Notes under the pieces: generated by a model
What the model saw: only the letters and a program-made list of their open reading frames with translations
The model's database searches: none
What the model was told of the DNA's origin: nothing
In this document: piece after piece, positions 1 to 10,939 of the stretch
How the letters are laid out: the number at the start of each line of letters is the position of its first letter
Numbering within the stretch: position 1 is the first letter of the stretch
Position numbers and translations under genes: made by a program
NCBI GenBank assembly: GCA_037783545.1
Contig: JBBELK010001486.1
Span: 35,556 to 99,555, forward strand
Reading direction: 5' to 3'
From: Henricia sp. BOLD:AAB3569
Lineage: Eukaryota > Echinodermata > Asteroidea > Spinulosida > Echinasteridae
Length of the DNA: 64,000 nt

Positions 1-1057
1 GAGGTCGAAAAATGTTCCGACGAACTTCAAATTTTGCATGCCCTAAACTCTCTATATTGCGCACTTGTCATAAAAAATTGACAGACTTTCGCCGGGAAAT
101 GGCAGAGAAATTTCAAAGTTTAGAAAAAACTGGGTTGAGGCTTCCTGACTGCTCTCACGCAAACCGTGGCTGTCTGTACACACCTCTTTGGGGTACTCCT
201 GAGTTGTGCGCATGCTCAGTCATTCGGACTGTCGTTAACGCACCGCAGTTTGGCTCGGCAATTTGGTCAAAGTGTGGTCCAAACGTCGGCAAATTTGGAG
301 GTCGAAAAATGTTCCGACGAACTTCAAATTTTGCATGCCCTAAACTCTCTATATTGCGCACTTGTCATACAAAATTGACAGACTTTCGCCGGGAAATGGC
401 AGAGAAATTTCAAAGTTTAGAAAAAACTGGGTTGAGGCTTCCTGACTGCTCTCGCGCAAACCGTGGCTGTCTGTACACACCTCTTTGGGGTACTCCTGAG
501 TTGTGGGCATGCTCAGTCATTCGGACTGTCGTTAACGCACCGCAGTTTGGCTCGGCAATTTGGTCAAAGTGTGGTCCAAACGTCGGCAAATTTGGAGGTC
601 GAAAAATGTTCCGACGAACTTCAAATTTTGCATGCCCTAAACTCTCTATATTGCGCACTTGTCATAAAAAAATTGACAGACTTTCGCCGGGAAATGGCAG
701 AGAAATTTCAAAGTTTAGAAAAAAATGGGTTGAGGCTTCCTGACTGCTCTCACGCAAACCGTGGCTGTCTGTACACACCTCTTTGGGGTACTCCTGAGTT
801 GTGCGCATGCTCAGTCATTCGGACTGTCGTTAACGCACCGCAGTTTGGCTCGGCAATTTGGTCAAAGTGTGGTCCAAACGTCGGCAAATTTGGAGGTCGA
901 AAAATGTTCCGACGAACTTCAAATTTTGCATGCCCTAAACTCTCTATATTGCGCACTTGTCATAAAAAATTGACAGACTTTCGCCGGGAAATGGCAGAGA
1001 AATTTCAAAGTTTAGAAAAAACTGGGTTGAGGCTTCCTGACTGCTCTCACGCAAACC

Positions 1058-1354
1058 GTGGCTGTCTGTACACACCTCTTTGGGGTACTCCTGAGTTGTG
1101 CGCATGCTCAGTCATTCGGACTGTCGTTAACGCACCGCAGTTTGGCTCGGCAATTTGGTCAAAGTGTGGTCCAAACGTCGGCAAATTTGGAGGTCGAAAA
1201 ATGTTCCGACGAACTTCAAATTTTGCATGCCCTAAACTCTCTATATTGCGCACTTGTCATAAAAAATTGACAGACTTTCGCCGGGAAATGGCAGAGAAAT
1301 TTCAAAGTTTAGAAAAAACTGGGTTGAGGCTTCCTGACTGCTCTCACGCAAACC
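1058..1354 (+). repeat. Representative standard 297-bp monomer
   Basis: A typical unvaried repeat unit, given so the array can be described once. Landmarks in order are CTGTACACACC, GGGGTACTCC, TGCGCATGCTCAG (1099-1111, one mismatch from the NRF1-type palindrome TGCGCATGCGCA), GTCGTTAACGCACC, GTTTGG (1140-1145), CCAAAC (1171-1176), CGTCGG (1176-1181), CCGACG (1206-1211), GCATGCCCTAAACTC, TATATTGCGCAC, TTTCGCCGGGAAATGG, and CTGGGTTGAGGCTTCC. GTTTGG/CCAAAC is an inverted repeat with a 25-base loop; CGTCGG/CCGACG is a second one. CTCGGCAATTTGG and GTCGGCAAATTTGG are imperfect direct repeats about 31 bp apart. Functional roles for these motifs are not shown by the sequence. Confidence 0.9.
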
Positions 1355-2256
1355 GTGGCTGTCTGTACACACCTCTTTGGGGTACTCCTGAGTTGTGCGC
1401 ATGCTCAGTCATTCGGACTGTCGTTAACGCACCGCAGTTTGGCTCGGCAATTTGGTCAAAGTGTGGTCCAAACGTCGGCAAATTTGGAGGTCGAAAAATG
1501 TTCCGACGAACTTCAAATTGTGCATGCCCTAAACTCTCTATATTGCGCACTTGTCATAAAAAATTGACAGACTTTCGCCGGGAAATGGCAGAGAAATTTC
1601 ACAGTTTAGAAAAAAACTGGGTTGAGGCTTCCTGACTGCTCTCACGCAAACCGTGGCTGTCTGTACACACCTCTTTGGGGTACTCCTGAGTTGTGCGCAT
1701 GCTCAGTCATTCGGACTGTCGTTAACGCACCGCAGTTTGGCTCGGCAATTTGGTCAAAGTGTGGTCCAAACGTCGGCAAATTTGGAGGTCGAAAAATGTT
1801 CCGACGAACTTCAAATTTTGCATGCCCTAAACTCTCTATATTGCGCACTTGTCATAAAAAATTGACAGACTTTCGCCGGGAAATGGCAGAGAAATTTCAA
1901 AGTTTAGAAAAAACTGGGTTGAGGCTTCCTGACTGCTCTCACGCAAACCGTGGCTGTCTGTACACACCTCTTTGGGGTACTCCTGAGTTGTGCGCATGCT
2001 CAGTCATTCGGACTGTCGTTAACGCACCGCAGTTTGGCTCGGCAATTTGGTCAAAGTGTGGTCCAAACGTCGGCAAATTTGGAGGTCGAAAAATGTTCCG
2101 ACGAACTTCAAATTTTGCATGCCCTAAACTCTCTATATTGCGCACTTGTCATAAAAAAATTGACAGACTTTCGCCGGGAAATGGCAGAGAAATTTCAAAG
2201 TTTAGAAAAAACTGGGTTGAGGCTTCCTGACTGCTCTCACGCAAACCGTGGCTGTC

Positions 2257-2260
2257 TGTA
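2257..2260. repeat. LINE target-site duplication, left copy (TGTA)
   Basis: The uninterrupted monomer reads CTGTCTGTACACACC. The left flank ends in CTGTCTGTA at 2260 and the right flank resumes with TGTACACACC at 4706, so TGTA occurs on both sides. Such a short duplication fits the variable target duplications of CR1/L2-type elements. A chance overlap of a few bases cannot be excluded. Confidence 0.6.
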
Positions 2261-2275
2261 ATAATAATAATAATA
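2261..2275 (-). repeat. ATT-type microsatellite at the LINE 3' end
   Basis: Five tandem ATA/TAA triplets (ATT on the element strand) separate the LINE tail from satellite DNA. Short terminal microsatellites replace poly(A) in CR1/L2-like elements and mark the 3' insertion end. Confidence 0.85.
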
Positions 2276-2363
2276 GCATCATTTATATAGCGCCTTTTCC
2301 AAGGGTAGCAAAGCGCTTCGAGAACCTCACTGACAGTTTATAATGCCACAGGACTATGCAAAT
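2276..2363 (-). other. LINE 3' untranslated region with conserved tail
   Basis: About 88 bases lie between the ORF stop and the terminal microsatellite. Read on the minus strand they contain GAGGTTCTCGAAGCGCTTTG and then GCGCTATATAAAT (2281-2293). In CR1/L2-type elements and the SINEs that borrow their tails, this region is recognised by the reverse transcriptase at insertion. That role is inferred from the family. Confidence 0.7.
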
Positions 2364-4705
2364 TTAGCTAGAAAATAAGTAGGTTTTAAGTGAAGACTTA
2401 AACAACTGTATGGAGTTAGAGCGTCTAATTGTGTGTGGAATGCAGTTCCAGATTCGTGGACCAGCTACAGCGAAGGCCTTGTCTCCTGCTTTCCTTGCCG
2501 TGCGGGGAATTCGAAGGTTACCGTGAGAGCGTAAGTTGACTCGTGTCGATGTTGTGAGATCAAGTGAGGTGGAAATGTATGCTGGGCATGAACTAGAGGT
2601 GGCTTTATACATCATTACGGCTGTTTTGTAGATTATACGTTTTTCGACTGGAAGCCAGTGAAGCTTTGCAAGTAACGGAGATGCATGAGTGTGTCTTGAA
2701 AGGAAAAACGTTACACGGGCTGCTCTGTTTTGTATTCTCTGAAGACGGGCCATATCGGATTGTTTGAGACCGTTGAAGAGCGAATTGCAATAGTCAAGTC
2801 TTGACAGCACTAGGGCACGGGTAATGGCATGACAAGCGTTGATGTCGATGTATTTCCTGATTTTGTTAATGTTGCGTAGGTGATAATTGGCTGATCTGCA
2901 GACCGATGTGACATGTTCAGTCAAGGACATGGTACTATCGAAGATTACTCCTAGGTTCCGGATGGAGGGTGAAGGCTGCCATGATTTATCATTGACATTG
3001 AGGGTAAGTTGACTAAGGCGCTTAGAGTTGTGAGGAGATGCAGCTATTATGAACTCCGTCTTGTTTTCATTTAGTTGGAGTTTGTTTACAAGCATCCAGG
3101 TCTGAACATCTTTAATGCAGTTAGAAAGAGTGAACAGACGACACTCTGCTTCATTTGGGATTGAAGGATCGAATGCCACGTAGATCTGAATGTCGTCGGC
3201 ATACAGGTGGAATTTCACTTCATGTCGACGCAAGATATCCCCAACTGGCGATATGTACAATGAGAACAGCTGGGGAGCTATGACTGATCCTTGAGGGACT
3301 CCAAACTGAATAATGGCATTCTCGGATTCTGCTCCGGCAAGGCTTACGCGACAAGTCCGATTGGAAAGATATGACGCAAACCATCCCAGTGCAGTATCTC
3401 GGATGCCAAATCTGTATTGGAGACGATGCAACAGTGTGTCATGGTCGACTGTGTCAAAAGCAGCGGACAAATCTAGCATGACCATTAACACAGCCATGTT
3501 CTTATCCATCGCCCTGAGAATGTCATTATGCACACAGGTGAGTGCAGTCTCCGTGCTGCAGTTGGACCTGTACGCAGATTGTAGGGGTTCTGATAAGTAA
3601 TGATAATCAATGTAGTCCACAAGTTGCTGACATACGACTTTTTCAGTGATTTTAGCTATGAACCGGATGTTGGAAATAGGACGGTAATTGGCCAGAACCT
3701 CCTTGTCGAGGGAGTTTTTCTTCAGGATTGGTGTCACAACTGCAGATTTGAATGCATTAGGAAAAATCCCGGAGGACAACGATGCATTCACAATTTGAGT
3801 TACTGTCGGTAGAAATGTGGTGATGTGCTGTTTCAGTAACCAAGTCGGAATGACATCAAGTGAGCATGATTTCGATGGAGAGTTTGTTATTATTTTCAGC
3901 AGAGTGTTATCTGTTGTGAGTTCGAAATAGGAAAAGCGAGCTTCCGGTGAACAGGACACTTCGGATGGAGTGATGATGTCGCTTTTCAGGCTGTCGAGAT
4001 GAGAGCGGATCGCTAAAATCTTATTGGAAAAGAACGTACTGAACGAGTTTACGAGTTCTGACGGTGAAGTGTGTATGGAAGGGATCAGCCTTGGTTTAGC
4101 AATGAGTTCATTGACAATACGGAAGATTTCCTTTGGACTGGCATCGGACAAGGAGTCTTTATAAAAGTTAGATCTGGTCTCCATCAAAACTGTGCCGAGA
4201 TTACGTTTGGAGACCTCGTAGGCAGCCTTGCTGCTCCCCGATTTAGACTTTCTCCAGGCTCGTTCGGCGCGACGACATTCGCGCTTAGCTTCTGCGATGT
4301 TATCGTTGTACCATTTTGGTTTACTGCGTGTTAATTTGGACCGTAACGAGTGTGGTGCATGGACATCAAGGGTGCTGCTGACAACATCGTCAAAAGCTTT
4401 GACAACTCCATCGATATCATCATTATCTTCGCCGTTGATGTTACAGAGTTTAGCTGATAGGTCATCAGCGAAGCTAGTGTGATCCATGTTTCGAAAATTG
4501 CGAGAGTAAGGTGCCGGTGGACTAAACAAGCGTCTGCTCAGATGTAGTTCACATGACACAACACCGTGGTCGGAAATGTCATTCATGTCGACAGTGCATT
4601 CTCTGTGTATATTGTCAGTGGATCTTACGATGAGTCCATCAAGTGTGTGACCTAAATTATGAGTGGGAACTGAGATAAGTTGCTCGAGTCCGAAGGTCGA
4701 TAGTG
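2364..4705 (-). CDS. LINE ORF2 fragment: endonuclease C-terminus plus reverse transcriptase
   Basis: This frame encodes the C-terminal part of a non-LTR retrotransposon polyprotein, which would nick target DNA and reverse-transcribe the element RNA. The frame stays open upstream into satellite DNA to an ATG at 4892, giving 842 codons of which the first 62 are satellite; numbering below uses that ATG. Residues about 78-109 match the end of an APE-type endonuclease (GHTLDGLIV and the catalytic-motif SDH at 107-109); the earlier catalytic residues are missing. The RT domain follows: NYRPIS (402-407), motif A LDLSAAFD with Asp474, motif B GVPQGS (531-536), motif C YADD (564-567), then NLGVIFD (646-652). 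The C-terminus has LHWLPV (744-749) and GDKAFAVAGPRIWN (803-816). The RT catalytic aspartates are intact, but without a full endonuclease or its own promoter it is probably immobile. The stop TAA is at 2364-2366. Confidence 0.9.
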
Positions 4706-4709
4706 TGTA
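4706..4709. repeat. LINE target-site duplication, right copy (TGTA)
   Basis: Partner of the TGTA at 2257-2260. From here the interrupted monomer continues with CACACCTCTTTGG. Confidence 0.6.
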
Positions 4710-5291
4710 CACACCTCTTTGGGGTACTCCTGAGTTGTGCGCATGCTCAGTCATTCGGACTGTCGTTAACGCACCGCAGTTTGGCTCGGCAATTTGGTCA
4801 AAGTGTGGTCCAAACGTCGGCAAATTTGGAGGTCGAAAAATGTTCCGACGAACTTCAAATTTTGCATGCCCTAAACTCTCTATATTGCGCACTTGTCATA
4901 AAACAATTGACAGACTTTCGCCGGGAAATGGCAGAGAAATTTCAAAGTTTAGAAAAAACTGGGTTGAGGCTTCCTGACTGCTCTCACGCAAACCGTGGCT
5001 GTCTGTACACACCTCTTTGGGGTACTCCTGAGTTGTGCGCATGCTCAGTCATTCGGACTGTCGTTAACGCACCGCAGTTTGGCTCGGCAATTTGGTCAAA
5101 GTGTGGTCCAAACGTCGGCAAATTTGGAGGTCGAAAAATGTTCCGACGAACTTCAAATTTTGCATGCCCTAAACTCTCTATATTGCGCACTTGTCATAAA
5201 AAATTGACAGACTTTCGCCGGGAAATGGCAGAGAAATTTCAAAGTTTAGAAAAAACTGGGTTGAGGCTTCCTGACTGCTCTCACGCAAACC

Positions 5292-7372
5292 GTGGCTGTC
5301 TGTACACACCTCTTTGGGGTACTCCTGAGTTGTGCGCATGCTCAGTCATTCGGACTGTCGTTAACGCACCGCAGTTTGGCTCGGCAATTTGGTCAAAGTG
5401 TGGTCCAAACGTCGGCAAATTTGGAGGTCGAAAAATGTTCCGACGAACTTCAAATTTTGCATGCCCTAAACTCTCTATAATGCGCACTTGTCATAAAAAA
5501 TTGACAGACTTTCGCCGGGAAATGGCAGAGAAATTTCAAAGTTTAGAAAAAACTGGGTTGATGCTTCCTGACTGCTCTCACGCAAACCGTGGCTGTCTGT
5601 ACACACCTCTTTGGGGTACTCCTGAGTTGTGCGCATGCTCAGTCATTCGGACTGTCGTTAACGCACCGCAGTTTGGCTCGGCAATTTGGTCAAAGTGTGG
5701 TCCAAACGTCGGCAAATTTGGAGGTCGAAAAATGTTCCGACGAACTTCAAATTTTGCATGCCCTAAACTCTCTATATTGCGCACTTGTCATACAAAATTG
5801 ACAGACTTTCGCCGGGAAATGGCAGAGAAATTTCAAAGTTTAGAAAAAACTGGGTTGAGGCTTCCTGACTGCTCTCGCGCAAACCGTGGCTGTCTGTACA
5901 CACCTCTTTGGGGTACTCCTGAGTTGTGCGCATGCTCAGTCATTCGGACTGTCGTTAACGCACCGCAGTTTGGCTCGGCAATTTGGTCAAAGTGTGGTCC
6001 AAACGTCGGCAAATTTGGAGGTCGAAAAATGTTCCGACGAACTTCAAATTTTGCATGCCCTAAACTCTCTATATTGCGCACTTGTCATAAAAAAATTGAC
6101 AGACTTTCGCCGGGAAATGGCAGAGAAATTTCAAAGTTTAGAAAAAACTGGGTTGATGCTTCCTGACTGCTCTCACGCAAACCGTGGCTGTCTGTACACA
6201 CCTCTTTGGGGTACTCCTGAGTTGTGCGAATGCTCAGTCATTCGGACTGTCGTTAACGCACTGCAGTTTGGCTCGGCAATTTTGTCAAAGTGTGGTCCAA
6301 ACGTCGGCAAATTTGGAGGTCGAAAAATGTTCCGACGAACTTCAAATTGTGCATGCCCTAAACTCTCTATATTGCGCACTTGTCATAAAAAATTGACAGA
6401 CTTTCGCCGGGAAATGGCAGAGAAATTTCAAAGTTTAGAAAAAACTGGGTTGAGGCTTACTGACTGCTCTCACGCAAACCGTGGCTGTCTGTACACACCT
6501 CTTTGGGGTACTCCTGAGTTGTGCGCATGCTCAGTCATTCGGACTGTCGTTAACGCACCGCAGTTTGGCTCGGCAATTTGGTCAAAGTGTGGTCCAAACG
6601 TCGGCAAATTTGGAGGTCGAAAAATGTTCCGACGAACTTCAAATTTTGCATGCCCTAAACTCTCTATATTGCGCACTTGTCATAAAAAATTGACAGACTT
6701 TCGCCGGGAAATGGCAGAGAAATTTCAAAGTTTAGAAAAAACTGGGTTGAGGCTTCCTGACTGCTCTCACGCAAACCGTGGCTGTCTGTACACACCTCTT
6801 TGGGGTACTCCTGAGTTGTGCGCATGCTCAGTCATTCGGACTGTCGTTAACGCACCGCAGTTTGGCTCGGCAATTTGGTCAAAGTGTGGTCCAAACGTCG
6901 GCAAATTTGGAGGTCGAAAAATGTTCCGACGAACTTCAAATTTTGCATGCCCTAAACTCTCTATATTGCGCACTTGTCATAAAAAATTGACAGACTTTCG
7001 CCGGGAAATGACAGAGAAATTTCAAAGTTTAGAAAAAACTGGGTTGAGGCTTCCTGACTGCTCTCACGCAAACCGTGGCTGTCTGTACACACCTCTTTGG
7101 GGTACTCCTGAGTTGTGCGCATGCTCAGTCATTCGGACTGTCGTTAACGCACCGCAGTTTGGCTCGGCAATTTGGTCAAAGTGTGGTCCAAACGTCGGCA
7201 AATTTGGAGGTCGAAAAATGTTCCGACGAACTTCAAATTTTGCATGCCCTAAACTCTCTATATTGCGCACTTGTCATAAAAAATTGACAGACTTTCGCCG
7301 GGAAATGGCAGAGAAATTTCAAAGTTTAGAAAAAAACTGGGTTGAGGCTTCCTGACTGCTCTCGCGCAAACC
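5292..7372 (+). repeat. Higher-order block H1, first copy
   Basis: Variant order by monomer: TATAATGCGC (5292); GATGCTTCC then CATACAAAATTG (5589); CTCGCGC with an extra A and GATGCTTCC (5886); TGCGAATGC with CACTGCAG (6184); standard (6481); GAAATGACAG (6778); extra A (7075). The same order recurs from 9156 without the standard monomer. The shift of 3864 bp is about 13 monomers, so this is a segmental duplication inside the array. Confidence 0.8.
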
Positions 7373-7669
7373 GTGGCTGTCTGTACACACCTCTTTGGGG
7401 TACTCCTGAGTTGTGCGCATGCTCAGTCATTCGGACTGTCGTTAACGCACCGCAGTTTGGCTCGGCAATTTGGTCAAAGTGTGGTCCAAACGTCGGCAAA
7501 TTTGGAGGTCGAAAAATGTTCCGACGAACTTCAAATTTTGCATGCCCTAAACTCTCTATAATGCGCACTTGTCATAAAAAATTGACAGACTTTCGCCGGG
7601 AAATGGCAGAGAAATTTCAAAGTTTAGAAAAAACTGGGTTGAGGCTTCCTGACTGCTCTCACGCAAACC

Positions 7670-8561
7670 GTGGCTGTCTGTACACACCTCTTTGGGGTAC
7701 TCCTGAGTTGTGCGCATGCTCAGTCATTCGGACTGTCGTTAACGCACCGCAGTTTGGCTCGGCAATTTGGTCAAAGTGTGGTCCAAACGTCGGCAAATTT
7801 GGAGGTCGAAAAATGTTCCGACGAACTTCAAATTTTGCATGCCCTAAACTCTCTATATTGCGCACTTGTCATAAAAAATTGACAGACTTTCGCCGGGAAA
7901 TGACAGAGAAATTTCAAAGTTTAGAAAAAACTGGGTTGAGGCTTCCTGACTGCTCTCACGCAAACCGTGGCTGTCTGTACACACCTCTTTGGGGTACTCC
8001 TGAGTTGTGCGCATGCTCAGTCATTCGGACTGTCGTTAACGCACCGCAGTTTGGCTCGGCAATTTGGTCAAAGTGTGGTCCAAACGTCGGCAAATTTGGA
8101 GGTCGAAAAATGTTCCGACGAACTTCAAATTTTGCATGCCCTAAACTCTCTATATTGCGCACTTGTCATAAAAAATTGACAGACTTTCGCCGGGAAATGG
8201 CAGAGAAATTTCAAAGTTTAGAAAAAAACTGGGTTGAGGCTTCCTGACTGCTCTCGCGCAAACCGTGGCTGTCTGTACACACCTCTTTGGGGTACTCCTG
8301 AGTTGTGCGCATGCTCAGTCATTCGGACTGTCGTTAACGCACCGCAGTTTGGCTCGGCAATTTGGTCAAAGTGTGGTCCAAACGTCGGCAAATTTGGAGG
8401 TCGAAAAATGTTCCGACGAACTTCAAATTTTGCATGCCCTAAACTCTCTATAATGCGCACTTGTCATAAAAAATTGACAGACTTTCGCCGGGAAATGGCA
8501 GAGAAATTTCAAAGTTTAGAAAAAACTGGGTTGAGGCTTCCTGACTGCTCTCACGCAAACC
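7670..8561 (+). repeat. Three-monomer block (GACAG / extra A / CTCGCGC + TAATGCGC)
   Basis: An 892-bp triplet of marked monomers: GAAATGACAG at about 7901, an extra A at about 8222, then CTCGCGC with TATAATGCGC in the monomer at 8265. The same triplet spans 6778-7669 and 10345-11236. The adjacent pair at 6778 and 7670 is a tandem duplication of a three-monomer unit. Confidence 0.75.
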
Positions 8562-9155
8562 GTGGCTGTCTGTACACACCTCTTTGGGGTACTCCTGAGT
8601 TGTGCGCATGCTCAGTCATTCGGACTGTCGTTAACGCACCGCAGTTTGGCTCGGCAATTTGGTCAAAGTGTGGTCCAAACGTCGGCAAATTTGGAGGTCG
8701 AAAAATGTTCCGACGAACTTCAAATTTTGCATGCCCTAAACTCTCTATATTGCGCACTTGTCATAAAAAATTGACAGACTTTCGCCGGGAAATGGCAGAG
8801 AAATTTCAAAGTTTAGAAAAAACTGGGTTGAGGCTTCCTGACTGCTCTCACGCAAACCGTGGCTGTCTGTACACACCTCTTTGGGGTACTCCTGAGTTGT
8901 GCGCATGCTCAGTCATTCGGACTGTCGTTAACGCACCGCAGTTTGGCTCGGCAATTTGGTCAAAGTGTGGTCCAAACGTCGGCAAATTTGGAGGTCGAAC
9001 AATGTTCCGACGAACTTCAAATTTTGCATGCCCTAAACTCTCTATATTGCGCACTTGTCATAAAAAATTGACAGACTTTCGCCGGGAAATGGCAGAGAAA
9101 TTTCAAAGTTTAGAAAAAACTGGGTTGAGGCTTCCTGACTGCTCTCACGCAAACC

Positions 9156-10939
9156 GTGGCTGTCTGTACACACCTCTTTGGGGTACTCCTGAGTTGTGCG
9201 CATGCTCAGTCATTCGGACTGTCGTTAACGCACCGCAGTTTGGCTCGGCAATTTGGTCAAAGTGTGGTCCAAACGTCGGCAAATTTGGAGGTCGAAAAAT
9301 GTTCCGACGAACTTCAAATTTTGCATGCCCTAAACTCTCTATAATGCGCACTTGTCATAAAAAATTGACAGACTTTCGCCGGGAAATGGCAGAGAAATTT
9401 CAAAGTTTAGAAAAAACTGGGTTGATGCTTCCTGACTGCTCTCACGCAAACCGTGGCTGTCTGTACACACCTCTTTGGGGTACTCCTGAGTTGTGCGCAT
9501 GTTCAGTCATTCGGACTGTCGTTAACGCACCGCAGTTTGGCTCGGCAATTTGGTCAAAGTGTGGTCCAAACGTCGGCAAATTTGGAGGTCGAAAAATGTT
9601 CCGACGAACTTCAAATTTTGCATGCCCTAAACTCTCTATATTGCGCACTTGTCATACAAAATTGACAGACTTTCGCCGGGAAATGGCAGAGAAATTTCAA
9701 AGTTTAGAAAAAACTGGGTTGAGGCTTCCTGACTGCTCTCGCGCAAACCGTGGCTGTCTGTACACACCTCTTTGGGGTACTCCTGAGTTGTGCGCATGCT
9801 CAGTCATTCGGACTGTCGTTAACGCACCGCAGTTTGGCTCGGCAATTTGGTCAAAGTGTGGTCCAAACGTCGGCAAATTTGGAGGTCGAAAAATGTTCCG
9901 ACGAACTTCAAATTTTGCATGCCCTAAACTCTCTATATTGCGCACTTGTCATAAACAAATTGACAGACTTTCGCCGGGAAATGGCAGAGAAATTTCAAAG
10001 TTTAGAAAAAACTGGGTTGATGCTTCCTGACTGCTCTCACGCAAACCGTGGCTGTCTGTACACACCTCTTTGGGGTACTCCTGAGTTGTGCGAATGCTCA
10101 GTCATTCGGACTGTCGTTAACGCACTGCAGTTTGGCTCGGCAATTTGGTCAAAGTGTGGTCCAAACGTCGGCAAATTTGGAGGTCGAAAAATGTTCCGAC
10201 GAACTTCAAATTTTGCCTTCTCTAAACTCTCTATATTGCGCACTTGTCATAAAAAATTGACAGACTTTCGCCGGGAAATGGCAGAGAAATTTCAAAGTTT
10301 AGAAAAAACTGGGTTGAGGCTTCCTGACTGCTCTCACGCAAACCGTGGCTGTCTGTACACACCTCTTTGGTGTACTCCTGAGTTGTGCGCATGCTCAGTC
10401 ATTCGGACTGTCGTTAACGCACCGCAGTTTGGCTCGGCAATTTGGTCAAAGTGTGGTCCAAACGTCGGCAAATTTGGAGGTCGAAAAATGTTCCGACGAA
10501 CTTCAAATTTTGCATGCCCTAAACTCTCTATATTGCGCACTTGTCATAAAAAATTGACAGACTTTCGCCGGGAAATGACAGAGAAATTTCAAAGTTTAGA
10601 AAAAACTGGGTTGAGGCTTCCTGACTGCTCTCACGCAAACCGTGGCTGTCTGTACACACCTCTTTGGGGTACTCCTGAGTTGTGCGCATGCTCAGTCATT
10701 CGGACTGTCGTTAACGCACCGCAGTTTGGCTCGGCAATTTGGTCAAAGTGTGGTCCAAACGTCGGCAAATTTGGAGGTCGAAAAATGTTCCGACGAACTT
10801 CAAATTTTGCATGCCCTAAACTCTCTATATTGCGCACTTGTCATAAAAAATTGACAGACTTTCGCCGGGAAATGGCAGAGAAATTTCAAAGTTTAGAAAA
10901 AAACTGGGTTGAGGCTTCCTGACTGCTCTCGCGCAAACC
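9156..10939 (+). repeat. Higher-order block H1, second copy
   Basis: Repeats the variant order of 5292-7372: TATAATGCGC (9156), GATGCTTCC with CATACAAAATTG (9453), CTCGCGC with an extra A (9750), TGCGAATGC with CACTGCAG (10048), GAAATGACAG (10345), extra A (10642). One standard monomer is absent relative to the first copy. Private differences (ATGTTCAG at 9453, GCCTTCTCT at about 10216, TGGTGTACTCC at 10345) show divergence since duplication. Confidence 0.8.

Larger units (their letters stand above)
1..2260 (+). repeat. 297-bp satellite array, block A (forward)
   Basis: This block holds about 7.6 head-to-tail copies of a 297-bp monomer; the window opens inside a monomer. Copies are nearly identical and differ by single substitutions (for example CTCACGC to CTCGCGC) or one extra A before the CTGGGTTGAGG segment, which makes 298-bp copies. 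No coding, RNA-gene or promoter signal is needed to explain the block. It ends abruptly at 2260 inside the segment GGCTGTCTGTA, where a LINE is inserted. The same interrupted monomer resumes at 4706. The monomers at about 166, 463 and 761 carry the same variant order as those at 14211, 14508, 14806 and at 18098, 18395, 18693. Confidence 0.97.
2261..4705 (-). mobile_element. 5'-truncated CR1/L2-like non-LTR retrotransposon insertion
   Basis: A single insertion of about 2445 bp in minus orientation interrupts one satellite monomer, which continues correctly on the far side. The 5' end (at 4705) starts inside the endonuclease domain, a truncation typical of target-primed reverse transcription. 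The 3' end (at 2261) has a short untranslated region, the tail motif GCGCTATATAAAT and a run of ATT repeats. There is no LTR, no RNase H domain and no poly(A). The CR1/L2-group assignment rests on the tail and on the C-terminal pattern LHWLPV-x-KRI-x-YK; the exact clade is uncertain. The open frame has no stop or frameshift over about 780 codons, so the copy looks young. It is present in one monomer only, so it inserted after local homogenisation of the array. Confidence 0.9.

Noticed and set aside
1058..1354. CENP-B box in the segment TTTCGCCGGGAAATGG
   Set aside because: The TTCG and CGGG elements are not at the spacing of the TTCGNNNNANNCGGG consensus. A centromeric role is possible but not shown.
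1058..1354. tRNA-, 5S- or SINE-derived monomer with an internal Pol III promoter
   Set aside because: No convincing A-box and B-box pair; GGAGGTCGAAAAATG only loosely resembles a B box, and there is no cloverleaf or terminator arrangement.
1344..1550. 68-codon minus-strand frame recurring in nearly every monomer
   Set aside because: A shadow of the monomer sequence repeated identically; there is no sign of selection or of expression elements.
2364..4705. Host gene or viral reverse transcriptase
   Set aside because: The APE-type SDH motif before the RT, the lack of LTRs or RNase H, the ATT-repeat tail and the insertion into a satellite monomer all indicate a LINE fragment.
8234..10030. 598-codon forward open frame, and similar frames of 200-590 codons across the array
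   Set aside because: They are in-phase read-through of a 297-bp repeat. Two other frames are open as well, phase changes from single-A insertions are tolerated, and there is no domain, codon pattern or promoter.
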